Assembly (NCBI GenBank): GCA_947377425.1
Contig: CANCFZ010000094.1
Location: 1 to 8,869 of the forward strand
DNA from: Flavobacteriaceae bacterium
GTDB lineage: Bacteria; Bacteroidota; Bacteroidia; Flavobacteriales; Flavobacteriaceae
DNA length: 8,869 bases
Direction of reading: 5' to 3'
Shown piece by piece: positions 1 to 6,138 of the stretch (the first letter of the stretch is position 1; each line of letters starts with the position of its first letter). The notes under the pieces are model-generated. The model did not search any database and had not been told where the DNA came from. It saw only the letters and a program-made list of their open reading frames with translations. Made by a program: the position numbers and the translations under genes.

Positions 1-549
1 TTAGCTATCAAAAACGATAACACTCTTTGGTCAGGTGGATTCAATACCAGTGGACAATTAGGATTAGGAAACAATACAGCAACAAATACTCTTAATCAAG
101 TTGGAACTAGCAATACTTATTTTACCATTTCAGCTGGAGATACACATTCATTAACAATGGACTTCTCAACTTCTCTTATGTCAACAGGAAGAGGATTAGA
201 AGGCGAATTAGGAATTGGAACGTGGGTTGCAAACAATACGCTACAATCTGTAGGATGTCCAACTACAGTTTTGGCAAACGAAAGAATATCAATGGACAAA
301 AACACTATTAGTGTGTATCCAAATCCAACTAATAACATTGTAAACATTGATTATACTTTAGAAAATTCTTCTAATGTAGTTTTAAGATTGACTAACATTC
401 AAGGTCAATTAATTACTGAAATCAAAACAGAAAAATCAAGTGGATTGAATACCGACACTTTAGATTTAAGTTCTCAATCAAGCGGAATGTATTTCTTAAC
501 AATAACTTCTGGAAGCAATACTTTTACTACCAAAGTTGTGAAACAGTAA
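1..549 (+). CDS. RCC1-repeat secreted protein with T9SS sorting domain (3' part)
   Basis: The reading frame is open from the first base of the window to the TAA at 547-549, so the gene begins upstream and only its last 182 residues are visible. Residues 1-36 and about 50-85 look like RCC1-type beta-propeller repeats, with the signatures 'SGQLGLGNNT' and 'EGELGIGT'. After a short linker, residues 104-182 form a type A T9SS C-terminal domain. It starts with 'SVYPNPTNNIVNI', has a central 'LTNIQGQLI' strand, and ends with 'GMYFLTI' and a short basic tail 'KVVKQ'. In this family the domain directs export through the type IX system and is removed at the cell surface, so the product is probably secreted or surface-attached. 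RCC1 repeats in such proteins have no assigned enzymatic role, and the ligand is unknown. An internal ATG at 157 lies inside the second repeat and is not a credible start. Confidence 0.9.
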   Translation, partial: LAIKNDNTLWSGGFNTSGQLGLGNNTATNTLNQVGTSNTYFTISAGDTHSLTMDFSTSLMSTGRGLEGELGIGTWVANNTLQSVGCPTTVLANERISMDKNTISVYPNPTNNIVNIDYTLENSSNVVLRLTNIQGQLITEIKTEKSSGLNTDTLDLSSQSSGMYFLTITSGSNTFTTKVVKQ

Positions 550-571
550 TACTACTTTCTTCTAAACAAAA

Positions 572-602
572 AAAACCGATAAGCCAAAAACTTATCGGTT
601 TT
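572..602. terminator. Bidirectional intrinsic terminator between converging genes
   Basis: A perfect 12-base stem (572-583 with 591-602, core ACCGATAAG/CTTATCGGT) closes a 7-base loop. It lies 22 bases after the stop of the RCC1 gene and 18 bases beyond the stop of the minus-strand iaaA. The upstream A-run (568-575) becomes a U-run for minus-strand transcripts, and TTTTATCATTTT follows on the plus strand. It can therefore end transcription from both sides. Confidence 0.85.
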
Positions 603-620
603 ATCATTTTATATTTTTCT

Positions 621-1463
621 CTAACCAAAAACTTCCTCATTCTCGCCATCAAAACTAGCAAAAACCATACTCGGATGCGAATCTTGGTGAAACATGTTTC
701 CGTTTTTATCTATAGCAATTGCTCCTGCAAAACCATCATAAGGTTTCAATTCGGCAAATGTTTTTTCAAATGCTTTGTCTAATCGAAATCCATCGGTTAC
801 ACGAGTTACAATTTTGGCAGCAGTTGCATTACTTACAATATCTTCACCTACTCCAGTCAAACTAACTCCACAAAATTCGTTTACATAATTTCCGGCAACG
901 GTTGCGCTATCTGATATTCTTCCTGGAATTTCAAATCCTTTTCCACCAGTTGAAGTTGCAGCGGCAAGATTTCCGTTTGAATCTAAAGCAACACAACCAA
1001 CTGTTCCTGTTCCAGTTGCAGCTAATTTTGCTTCATATTCAGCTCTTCGTTGCGGAATTTCGGTTGAGAATTGTTTAAATCCGTGTTGTCTTGCAAAATT
1101 TGTTGCTCCACTTCCGCCCAAAACTCTATCGTCAACTTTCATCAATTCTAAAGCAACTTGAATCGGGTTTTTAACTTCTTCAATATTAATAACACCACTG
1201 AATTTTTCAGTCGAACCATCCATTAACGAAGCACTCATTCTTATTTTTCCATCGCTTTGAATTTGCGAACCAATTCCAGCATTGAATAATTCATCATCTT
1301 CCAACAAAGAAACAGCGTAAACAACAGTTTCAACTGCCGAATGTGTTTTCAAATATTCATAAGAATCTTTCACAATCCTTAATAATGCTTCTTGTTTTGC
1401 AACTTTAGTTTCGTGATTGGTTGAAGATTCTGAGAAAAAACCACCGTGAATTATTATTTTCAT
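621..1463 (-). CDS. iaaA: Isoaspartyl peptidase / L-asparaginase (plant-type, Ntn hydrolase)
   Basis: This is a 280-residue member of the Asparaginase_2 family. These enzymes are made as precursors that cleave themselves in front of a threonine, which becomes the N-terminal nucleophile. Here the motif 'GTVGCVALD' puts that residue at T154. Other family landmarks are present: 'FNAGIGS' (60-66), 'ASLMDGS' (78-84), 'AAATSTGG' (167-174), the substrate-binding 'GRISDS' (181-186) and 'LTGVGED' (202-208). The family hydrolyses beta-aspartyl dipeptides and asparagine. Next to cphB, the likely substrate is beta-Asp-Arg, giving free Asp and Arg as the last step of cyanophycin use. The protein is shorter than E. 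coli IaaA (about 320 residues), and its N-terminus reads 'IHGGFFSES' instead of the usual 'IHGGAG'. No signal peptide is seen, so it should be cytoplasmic. It lies 55 bases downstream of cphB on the same strand and probably shares its transcript. Confidence 0.9.
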   Translation of the reverse strand: MKIIIHGGFFSESSTNHETKVAKQEALLRIVKDSYEYLKTHSAVETVVYAVSLLEDDELFNAGIGSQIQSDGKIRMSASLMDGSTEKFSGVINIEEVKNPIQVALELMKVDDRVLGGSGATNFARQHGFKQFSTEIPQRRAEYEAKLAATGTGTVGCVALDSNGNLAAATSTGGKGFEIPGRISDSATVAGNYVNEFCGVSLTGVGEDIVSNATAAKIVTRVTDGFRLDKAFEKTFAELKPYDGFAGAIAIDKNGNMFHQDSHPSMVFASFDGENEEVFG

Positions 1464-1509
1464 TTTAAATATTTGATTTTAAATATTTGATATCAGATAT
1501 CTAATATTT
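1463..1509. repeat. AT-rich tandem and inverted repeat between cphB and iaaA
   Basis: Two perfect tandem copies of TTTTAAATATTTGA occupy 1463-1476 and 1477-1490. The second copy also forms the left arm of an imperfect palindrome: 14 bases at 1481-1494 oppose 1496-1509 around a single central base, with one mismatch. The arms share AAATATT/AATATTT and GATATC. The repeat fills most of the 55-base gap just ahead of the iaaA start. It could be a weak RNA structure tuning the second gene, or simply slippage in AT-rich DNA. Nothing in it resembles an insertion sequence. Confidence 0.6.
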
Positions 1510-1518
1510 AATATGGAA

Positions 1519-2391
1519 TTAAACATATTGTGAGGACTTAATTGTCATTTTAAAAGTATCCAAATCAAACGTATCATATTTACTCAAAACATGAGTCACC
1601 AAATGATTGATTGAAATAGGTTGACCCAATTCTACTTGAGTTAAATTTGTATCTTTAATCTCACGACCATCAACAAGAATAACCAATCCTGAACCAATTG
1701 CTTCCATTTGACGACCATTCAAAATCAACAAACCAGTATCTTCTCCAAGTCCAATTCCCAATACTTTTGGATTTCCTACAACTGCTTGAAACAATCTTCC
1801 AATTCTTCCTCGTTGTACAAAATGAGTATCAATAATTACACCGTCAATTAATCCCAATCCCGAAGTAATTTTAACTTCGCCTTTCAATAATGCTTCACTA
1901 CTACTTCCTTGATAAATCATATTATTAGAAGCCGCAGCCGCACCAGCCGAAGTTCCTGCATAAATGAAATTTTCATTCTTATATTTCTCTAACAAAATAT
2001 CATGAAACGGAGTTCCTCCAAGAATGGAAGTCAATCTCAATTGATCGCCACCAGTAAACATAACCACATCGGCAGCTTTCAATCGCTCCAAAACTTCTGG
2101 ATCCATTGCTTGTTCCCGTTTTTCAATATTCAAAACATCAGCATTGTGAGCATTAAGATAACTCAACGCTTTTACATATTCAGGACCAATTTCTTTCGGA
2201 ATTTTTGATGCTGTAGTAATCACCTCAATTCGCGATAATTCTTTATGTTTAGATTCTTCAATAATTCTTTTCAAAATACCTTCTTCAAAGAAATTCAAAT
2301 TCTTTGCTGCATTTTTATCCAAATCGGTCTCAGAAAAACTGCCTTTATCAACAGCTCCTCCAATTATTATTAATTTTCCGTGTATTTTCAT
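1519..2391 (-). CDS. cphB: Cyanophycinase (peptidase family S51)
   Basis: This 290-residue protein is a serine exopeptidase of family S51 that releases beta-Asp-Arg dipeptides from cyanophycin. The nucleophile elbow 'AGTSAGAAA' places the serine at S148. 'FTGGDQLRL' (112-120) carries the conserved Q117, and 'DTHFVQRGRIGRL' (188-200) supplies H190 and arginines R194, R196 and R199. 'GLGEDTG' (214-220) supplies E217, completing a likely S148-H190-E217 triad. As I recall the Synechocystis CphB numbering (S132, Q101, D172, H174, E201), every one of these positions matches with a constant offset of 16. One difference is T189, where cyanobacterial enzymes usually have Gln. There is no signal peptide, so the enzyme is intracellular, unlike secreted CphE-type cyanophycinases. 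The start is supported by 'GKLIIIGG' directly after it, the normal N-terminal strand. It is the first gene of the leftward cphB-iaaA unit, divergent from cphA. Confidence 0.95.
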   Translation of the reverse strand: MKIHGKLIIIGGAVDKGSFSETDLDKNAAKNLNFFEEGILKRIIEESKHKELSRIEVITTASKIPKEIGPEYVKALSYLNAHNADVLNIEKREQAMDPEVLERLKAADVVMFTGGDQLRLTSILGGTPFHDILLEKYKNENFIYAGTSAGAAAASNNMIYQGSSSEALLKGEVKITSGLGLIDGVIIDTHFVQRGRIGRLFQAVVGNPKVLGIGLGEDTGLLILNGRQMEAIGSGLVILVDGREIKDTNLTQVELGQPISINHLVTHVLSKYDTFDLDTFKMTIKSSQYV

Positions 2392-2395
2392 AAGG

Positions 2396-2426
2396 CAAAA
2401 ATAACCATTTCATACTATTGACCAAA
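2396..2426 (-). promoter_or_regulatory. Bacteroidota-type promoter of cphB (TTTG-N19-TATTTTTG)
   Basis: Read on the minus strand, TTTG (2426-2423) is followed after exactly 19 bases by TATTTTTG (2403-2396). This matches the -33 TTTG / -7 TAnnTTTG consensus of the Bacteroidota primary sigma factor. Only four bases separate the -7 element from the cphB ATG (2391-2389), so transcription should begin at or within a base or two of the start codon. That implies a leaderless cphB-iaaA mRNA. Confidence 0.75.
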
Positions 2427-2476
2427 CGATTTTCATTATTTGAAGCGAAACTTATTGACTATTTGTTAACCATTTT

Positions 2477-2516
2477 CCTGCTTTCCACGTTACAAGGTAA
2501 CTGCTCCAATCAGGGC
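2477..2516 (-). ncRNA. Compact structured element in the cphA-cphB intergenic region
   Basis: This 40-base stretch is visibly less AT-rich than its surroundings. On the minus strand it begins GCCCTGATTGGAGCA, continues with a hairpin (5-base stem GTTAC/GTAAC, loop CTT, 2489-2501), and ends GTGGAAAGCAGG. The outer CCTG (2514-2511) can pair with CAGG (2480-2477), enclosing the hairpin and two short unpaired conserved-looking strands. From memory, very similar ends (AGCCCYGAT... and ...GGAAAGCRGGA around a variable hairpin) recur in flavobacterial intergenic regions, and the Y/R alternation keeps the pairing. It may belong to a known Bacteroidota RNA motif such as Flavo-1, but I cannot confirm that. 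Strand and function are uncertain. It lies upstream of the cphB promoter, not in its mRNA. Confidence 0.45.
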
Positions 2517-2740
2517 TAATGGGTAATTGTATCGAATATAATTCAAATTTTTAAAGAACTTTCATCTAAAAACTGCTCTTTTTGAAAATTTTTATTTACT
2601 CAAACACCTAAAAATCAACACAACCATAACATATTGAATAAAAAACAAACTTTTTCTCACTAAAAATGTGTCAGAATAACAAATATTTTTTATTTTTAAC
2701 AAATCCATTACAATCAATTCAAAACAAAACATCATAGGAA

Positions 2741-5365
2741 ATGAAAATCGATAAAATTCAAGCGTTACGTGGACCAAATATTTGGAGTGTACAAAGAAAG
2801 AAGTTAATCCAAATGCGTTTGGATTTAGAGGAAATGGAAGAACGTCCAACCAACAAAATAGAAGGTTTTCGTGAACGAATTGAAGCAATGTTTCCTACAA
2901 TGATTGAACATCGCTGTTCCGAAGGTTGCCGTGGTGGTTTCTTTTCTCGGGTAGATAGAGGAACTTGGATGGGACACGTTATCGAACACATAGCACTAGA
3001 AATTCAATCTCTTGCCGGAATGGAAACTGGTTTTGGAAGAACTCGTGAAACCAAAACACCAGGTATTTACAATGTTGTTTTTAGTTACACCGAAGAAAAT
3101 GTAGGAATGTTTGCTGCAGAAAGTGCCGTAGCAATTGCCGAATCATTAATTGCAGGAACCGTTTATGATGTAGAAGGTGATATTCAAAAAATGCGAGAAA
3201 TTCGTGAGCGTGTTCGTCTCGGTCCATCAACAGGAAGTATTGTTGAAGAAGCCGTTGCCAGAGATATTCCATGGATTCGTCTTGGAACAAATTCACTTGT
3301 ACAATTAGGTTATGGTGTTAATCAAATGCGTTTTCAAGCAACAATTACATGTAAAACTAGTAGTATTGCTGTAGATATTGCTTGTAATAAAGAGCAAACT
3401 AAAAAAATGTTAGACGCAGCTTCAATTCCTGTTGCTAATGGTGGAATTTGTGTTGATGAAGAAGATTTAGAAGCAGTTATCAAGAAAATTGGTTATCCAA
3501 TCGTACTAAAACCATTAGATGGAAATCATGGAAAAGGTGCATCTATCAATGTAAAAAACTATGAAGATGCTGTTGAAGGGTTAGCTTATGCAAAAAAATA
3601 CAGCAACCGAGTTATTGTAGAAAAATTTATTACAGGTTACGATTTTAGAGTTTTAATAATTGATAATAAACTTGTTGCAGCTGCAAAAAGAGAGCCTGCT
3701 CATGTAAAAGGAAATGGAACAAACACAATTCAACAATTAATTGACGAAACAAATCTTGACCCAAATCGTGGTTATGGTCACGAAAATGTGTTGACTCAAA
3801 TTGATGTTGACAGAGATACAACCGATTTATTAGAAAAATTAGGTTACACATTAGAAACTGTTCCAAGAAAAGATGAAGTAGTTTATTTAAAATCAACAGC
3901 AAATTTAAGTACAGGTGGAACTTCGGTAGATGTTACAGATATGATGCATCCAGAAAATATTTTCCTTTGTGAACGTATCTCAAGAGTAATCGGATTGGAT
4001 ATTTGCGGTGTAGATATTATGGCAGAAAACCTAACGCAACCACTAAAAGAAAATGGAGGATGTATTCTTGAAGTTAACGCAGCTCCTGGTTTCCGTATGC
4101 ACTTAGCACCAAGCGAAGGTTTACCAAGAAACGTTGCTGCTCCAGTAATTGATATGCTTTATCCTCCAGGAAAACCAAGTCGAATTCCAATTATTGCCGT
4201 TACAGGAACAAATGGTAAAACTACCACTACCCGATTAATGGCACATATTGTTAAAAATAACGGTTACAAAGTAGGTTTTACAACATCAGACGGAATTTAT
4301 GTTCAAAACCACATGATGGAAAAAGGAGATACAACCGGACCAATTTCTGCTGAATATATTTTGAAAGATCCAACTGTAGAATTTGCAGTATTAGAAACTG
4401 CTCGTGGTGGAATTCTTCGTGCTGGTTTAGGTTTCAGTCGTTGTGATATCGGAATTATCACTAATATTCAAGAAGACCATTTGGGCATATCAGACATTCA
4501 TACTTTAGACGATTTAGCGCGAGTAAAAGCAACCGTAGTTCGAAGTATTAAAAAAGACGGTTGGGCAATTTTAAATGCTGAAGACGAGCAATGCTTGAAA
4601 ATTGCAAACGAATTGAGTTGCAACATTGCTTATTTTTCAATGGATGAAAACAATCCTAAAGTGAAAGAATTTGCCAAAGAAGGAAAAATAGTAGCCGTTT
4701 ATGAAAATGGATTCATCACAATCAAAAAAGGCGAATGGAAAATTCGAGTAGAAAGAGCTACGCATGTTCCGTTAACTCTAGGTGGAAAAGCTAAATTTAT
4801 GATTGCAAATGTTTTAGCAGCAACTTTAGCAGCTTATCTACAAGGATTTAAAACCGAAGATATCAGCTTGTCATTGCAAACATTCATTCCAAGTGCAGCA
4901 CAAACGCCAGGAAGAATGAATATTTTTGAGTTCAAAAAATTCAAAGTATTGATTGACTTCGCACACAATCCGGCAGGATATAAAGGTGTTGAAGAATATT
5001 TAAGTAGTGTTGAAGCTACCAAAAAAATAGGAATTATTGCTGGAGTTGGAGATAGACGAGATGAAGACATTAAAGAGTGTGGAATGATTGCTGGCAGAAT
5101 GTTTGACCATATAATAATTCGTCAAGAAAAATATTTACGTGGTAGAACCGAACAAGAAATAATTGACATAATTCTTTCAGGAATAAAAGAATCAGGAAGA
5201 GAAGTTACACATGAAGTAATTCCACTAGAAACCGAAGCTATCAAGCACGCAATCGATCATGCAGAAGATGGAAGTTACATCACAGCGTTAAGCGATGTGG
5301 TTACTAATGCCATTAATATTGTTCAAAGTTATTTAGATAAAGAACAAGAAGAAGGAAGTATTTAA
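2741..5365 (+). CDS. cphA: Cyanophycin synthetase
   Basis: This 874-residue protein has the full CphA1 length and domain order. It builds cyanophycin by ATP-dependent addition of Asp to the poly-Asp backbone and then Arg to each side chain. Residues 1-160 form the N-terminal domain, starting 'KIQALRGPN' and containing the HxxEH motif 'GHVIEH' (H79, E82, H83). Residues about 210-475 are an ATP-grasp domain with 'KPLDGNHGKGASI' (257-269) and the metal-binding strand 'ILEVNAAPGFRMH' (442-454). Residues about 482-874 are a Mur-ligase-like domain with P-loop 'GTNGKTTT' (489-496), 'TNIQEDHLG' (574-582), 'PGRMN' (723-727) and 'DFAHNPAGY' (739-747). Both ATP sites are intact, which argues against the CphA2 type that polymerises beta-Asp-Arg dipeptides. 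No signal peptide is seen, so it is cytoplasmic and granule-forming. The ATG at 2741 gives the normal family N-terminus. It is monocistronic, followed by a terminator and divergent from cphB. Confidence 0.96.
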   Translation: MKIDKIQALRGPNIWSVQRKKLIQMRLDLEEMEERPTNKIEGFRERIEAMFPTMIEHRCSEGCRGGFFSRVDRGTWMGHVIEHIALEIQSLAGMETGFGRTRETKTPGIYNVVFSYTEENVGMFAAESAVAIAESLIAGTVYDVEGDIQKMREIRERVRLGPSTGSIVEEAVARDIPWIRLGTNSLVQLGYGVNQMRFQATITCKTSSIAVDIACNKEQTKKMLDAASIPVANGGICVDEEDLEAVIKKIGYPIVLKPLDGNHGKGASINVKNYEDAVEGLAYAKKYSNRVIVEKFITGYDFRVLIIDNKLVAAAKREPAHVKGNGTNTIQQLIDETNLDPNRGYGHENVLTQIDVDRDTTDLLEKLGYTLETVPRKDEVVYLKSTANLSTGGTSVDVTDMMHPENIFLCERISRVIGLDICGVDIMAENLTQPLKENGGCILEVNAAPGFRMHLAPSEGLPRNVAAPVIDMLYPPGKPSRIPIIAVTGTNGKTTTTRLMAHIVKNNGYKVGFTTSDGIYVQNHMMEKGDTTGPISAEYILKDPTVEFAVLETARGGILRAGLGFSRCDIGIITNIQEDHLGISDIHTLDDLARVKATVVRSIKKDGWAILNAEDEQCLKIANELSCNIAYFSMDENNPKVKEFAKEGKIVAVYENGFITIKKGEWKIRVERATHVPLTLGGKAKFMIANVLAATLAAYLQGFKTEDISLSLQTFIPSAAQTPGRMNIFEFKKFKVLIDFAHNPAGYKGVEEYLSSVEATKKIGIIAGVGDRRDEDIKECGMIAGRMFDHIIIRQEKYLRGRTEQEIIDIILSGIKESGREVTHEVIPLETEAIKHAIDHAEDGSYITALSDVVTNAINIVQSYLDKEQEEGSI

Positions 5366-5450
5366 ACAATGTTTCTATATTTTAAATCCCAAACTGCATA
5401 TAGACTTCAACCAAATTTTAAACAAATTTATAATTAATTTTGATAATAAT

Positions 5451-5478
5451 GAGCTCGATATTTTATTGAGCTCTTTTT
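5451..5478 (+). terminator. Intrinsic terminator of cphA
   Basis: A 10-base stem, GAGCTCGATA (5451-5460) with TATTGAGCTC (5464-5473), is closed by a TTT loop and contains one G-U pair. TTTTT follows (5474-5478). It lies 85 bases after the cphA stop and separates cphA from the next gene. Confidence 0.85.
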
Positions 5479-5481
5479 ATT

Positions 5482-5489
5482 TAAATTTG
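5482..5489 (+). promoter_or_regulatory. Possible -7 element upstream of the small membrane protein gene
   Basis: TAAATTTG is a perfect TAnnTTTG match directly behind the cphA terminator. The only TTG upstream (5466-5468) is 13 bases away, shorter than the usual spacing of about 19, so the promoter is incomplete by this reading. Use of it would give a leader of roughly 90 bases. A second candidate, TAACTTGC at 5545-5552, is one base short of consensus. Confidence 0.35.
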
Positions 5490-5584
5490 ATTTAATTCTT
5501 TCGTAATTGTAATAAATTATATACTTATTTATTTCTTTTTTTAGTAACTTGCAGTCATAACAAGTAAAACTAAAATTCAAATCT

Positions 5585-5998
5585 ATGTCTATTCATCATC
5601 TTATTCATTCTCATTTTATTTTTATACTATTAATAACAGTTATTTTACTTGTGTACGTTATAGTTAAAAAAATCAAAAATCAAGCCGCACCAAAAATTAT
5701 AACTCTCGAAAAATATAAGGCAACGATGGTAAGCAAAATGATTGATGTTACTAATTCCGAAAAACCAATGTTTAATATTTGGCCATTTGTAAATGGTTTG
5801 AAAAAAATTAAAATATTGCCAAAAAAATTAGATGAAGATAAATTAGTTCATAAAGTCTATAGAAATGAAACTTTTGAACACATTTTACTTAATACCGAAA
5901 ATGAAAATCATTTTATAGTAATTATCGCTAATATAAACAAAACCAAAATAAAAGGCTATTACTTAATAAATCTACCAAACAACGACTATAATTTGTAA
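5585..5998 (+). CDS. Small single-pass membrane protein, function unknown
   Basis: I do not recognise this 137-residue protein. It starts with a His-rich stretch ('SIHHLIHSH'). A hydrophobic segment at about residues 11-27 follows, then a lysine cluster 'KKIKN' (28-32), so by the positive-inside rule the remaining ~105 residues should face the cytoplasm. The hydrophobic segment has no signal-peptidase site, so it is more likely an anchor than a cleaved signal. The soluble part is lysine- and asparagine-rich with a predicted pI on the basic side and no cysteines. Its end ('HFIVIIANINK', 'KIKGYYLINLPN') alternates like beta-strands. No catalytic motif is visible. The gene stands alone, with the cphA terminator before it and a long hairpin after it, so no functional link to cyanophycin can be drawn from position alone. 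Its length, clear start and flanking signals support a real gene. Confidence 0.75.
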   Translation: MSIHHLIHSHFIFILLITVILLVYVIVKKIKNQAAPKIITLEKYKATMVSKMIDVTNSEKPMFNIWPFVNGLKKIKILPKKLDEDKLVHKVYRNETFEHILLNTENENHFIVIIANINKTKIKGYYLINLPNNDYNL

Positions 5999-6011
5999 AA
6001 ACAACACATAT

Positions 6012-6061
6012 TTTACAACCGAACCTCATTTAATTCATTTTAAATGAGGTTCAGTTGTAAA
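6012..6061. terminator. Long imperfect hairpin downstream of the small membrane protein gene
   Basis: The arms 6012-6033 and 6040-6061 pair over 22 positions with one C/A mismatch (6020 with 6053): an 8-base outer stem TTTACAAC/GTTGTAAA and a 13-base inner stem from GAACCTCA/TGAGGTTC outward to TTAA. The loop has 6 bases. It begins 14 bases after the stop codon at 5998, so it probably ends or protects that transcript. However, it lacks a downstream T-run on the plus strand, and it is longer than the other terminators here. Confidence 0.55.
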
Positions 6062-6069
6062 TAGTAAAA

Positions 6070-6115
6070 AATCTAATTTTAGATTAGAAATCTCCAATAA
6101 AAAATTAGAACTTTG
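6070..6115 (+). promoter_or_regulatory. Possible promoter region of the U32 gene
   Basis: GAACTTTG at 6108-6115 differs from the TAnnTTTG -7 element only at its first base. The G ends 23 bases before the ATG at 6139. No TTTG sits at the expected -33 position. A 7-base inverted repeat, AATCTAA-TT-TTAGATT (6070-6085), lies just upstream and could be an operator or chance in AT-rich DNA. Confidence 0.3.
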
Positions 6116-6138
6116 CACGCTTTTATAGAAAATATAAA

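Larger units (their letters stand above)
2392..2740. other. Divergent cphB/cphA intergenic region, 349 bases
   Basis: This region holds the cphB promoter (2396-2426) and the structured element (2477-2516). The remaining 220 bases towards cphA (2520-2740) are AT-rich and hold no convincing ORF. I found no full TTTG/TAnnTTTG pair reading towards cphA. The nearest candidates are TCTTTTTG (2577-2584, one base off the -7 element) and the overlapping T-rich TATTTTTT/TATTTTTA (2684-2698), both without a well-placed -33 element. If cphA starts at one of these, its leader is roughly 35-150 bases long. AGGA at 2736-2739 lies too close to the ATG to act as a normal Shine-Dalgarno site. As the only DNA between synthesis and breakdown genes, this is where regulators of both should bind. 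Confidence 0.6.

Noticed and set aside
117..347. A 76-residue minus-strand ORF with a hydrophobic N-terminus, opposite the RCC1 gene.
   Set aside because: It is antisense to the clear RCC1/T9SS reading frame and has no supporting start signals.
2002..2208. A 68-residue plus-strand ORF inside cphB.
   Set aside because: It lies entirely antisense to conserved cphB coding sequence and has low-complexity composition.
2452..2550. A 32-codon open minus-strand frame through the intergenic structured element, containing 'SPDWSSYLVTWKAG'.
   Set aside because: It has no start codon in frame and an in-frame stop directly upstream. It is better explained as chance translation of a structured element than as a gene remnant, although the peptide looks oddly protein-like.
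2592..2888. A 98-residue minus-strand ORF overlapping the cphA start.
   Set aside because: It covers the cphA N-terminus in an opposing frame, has no recognisable motif and runs through the AT-rich leader; it is a shadow of cphA.
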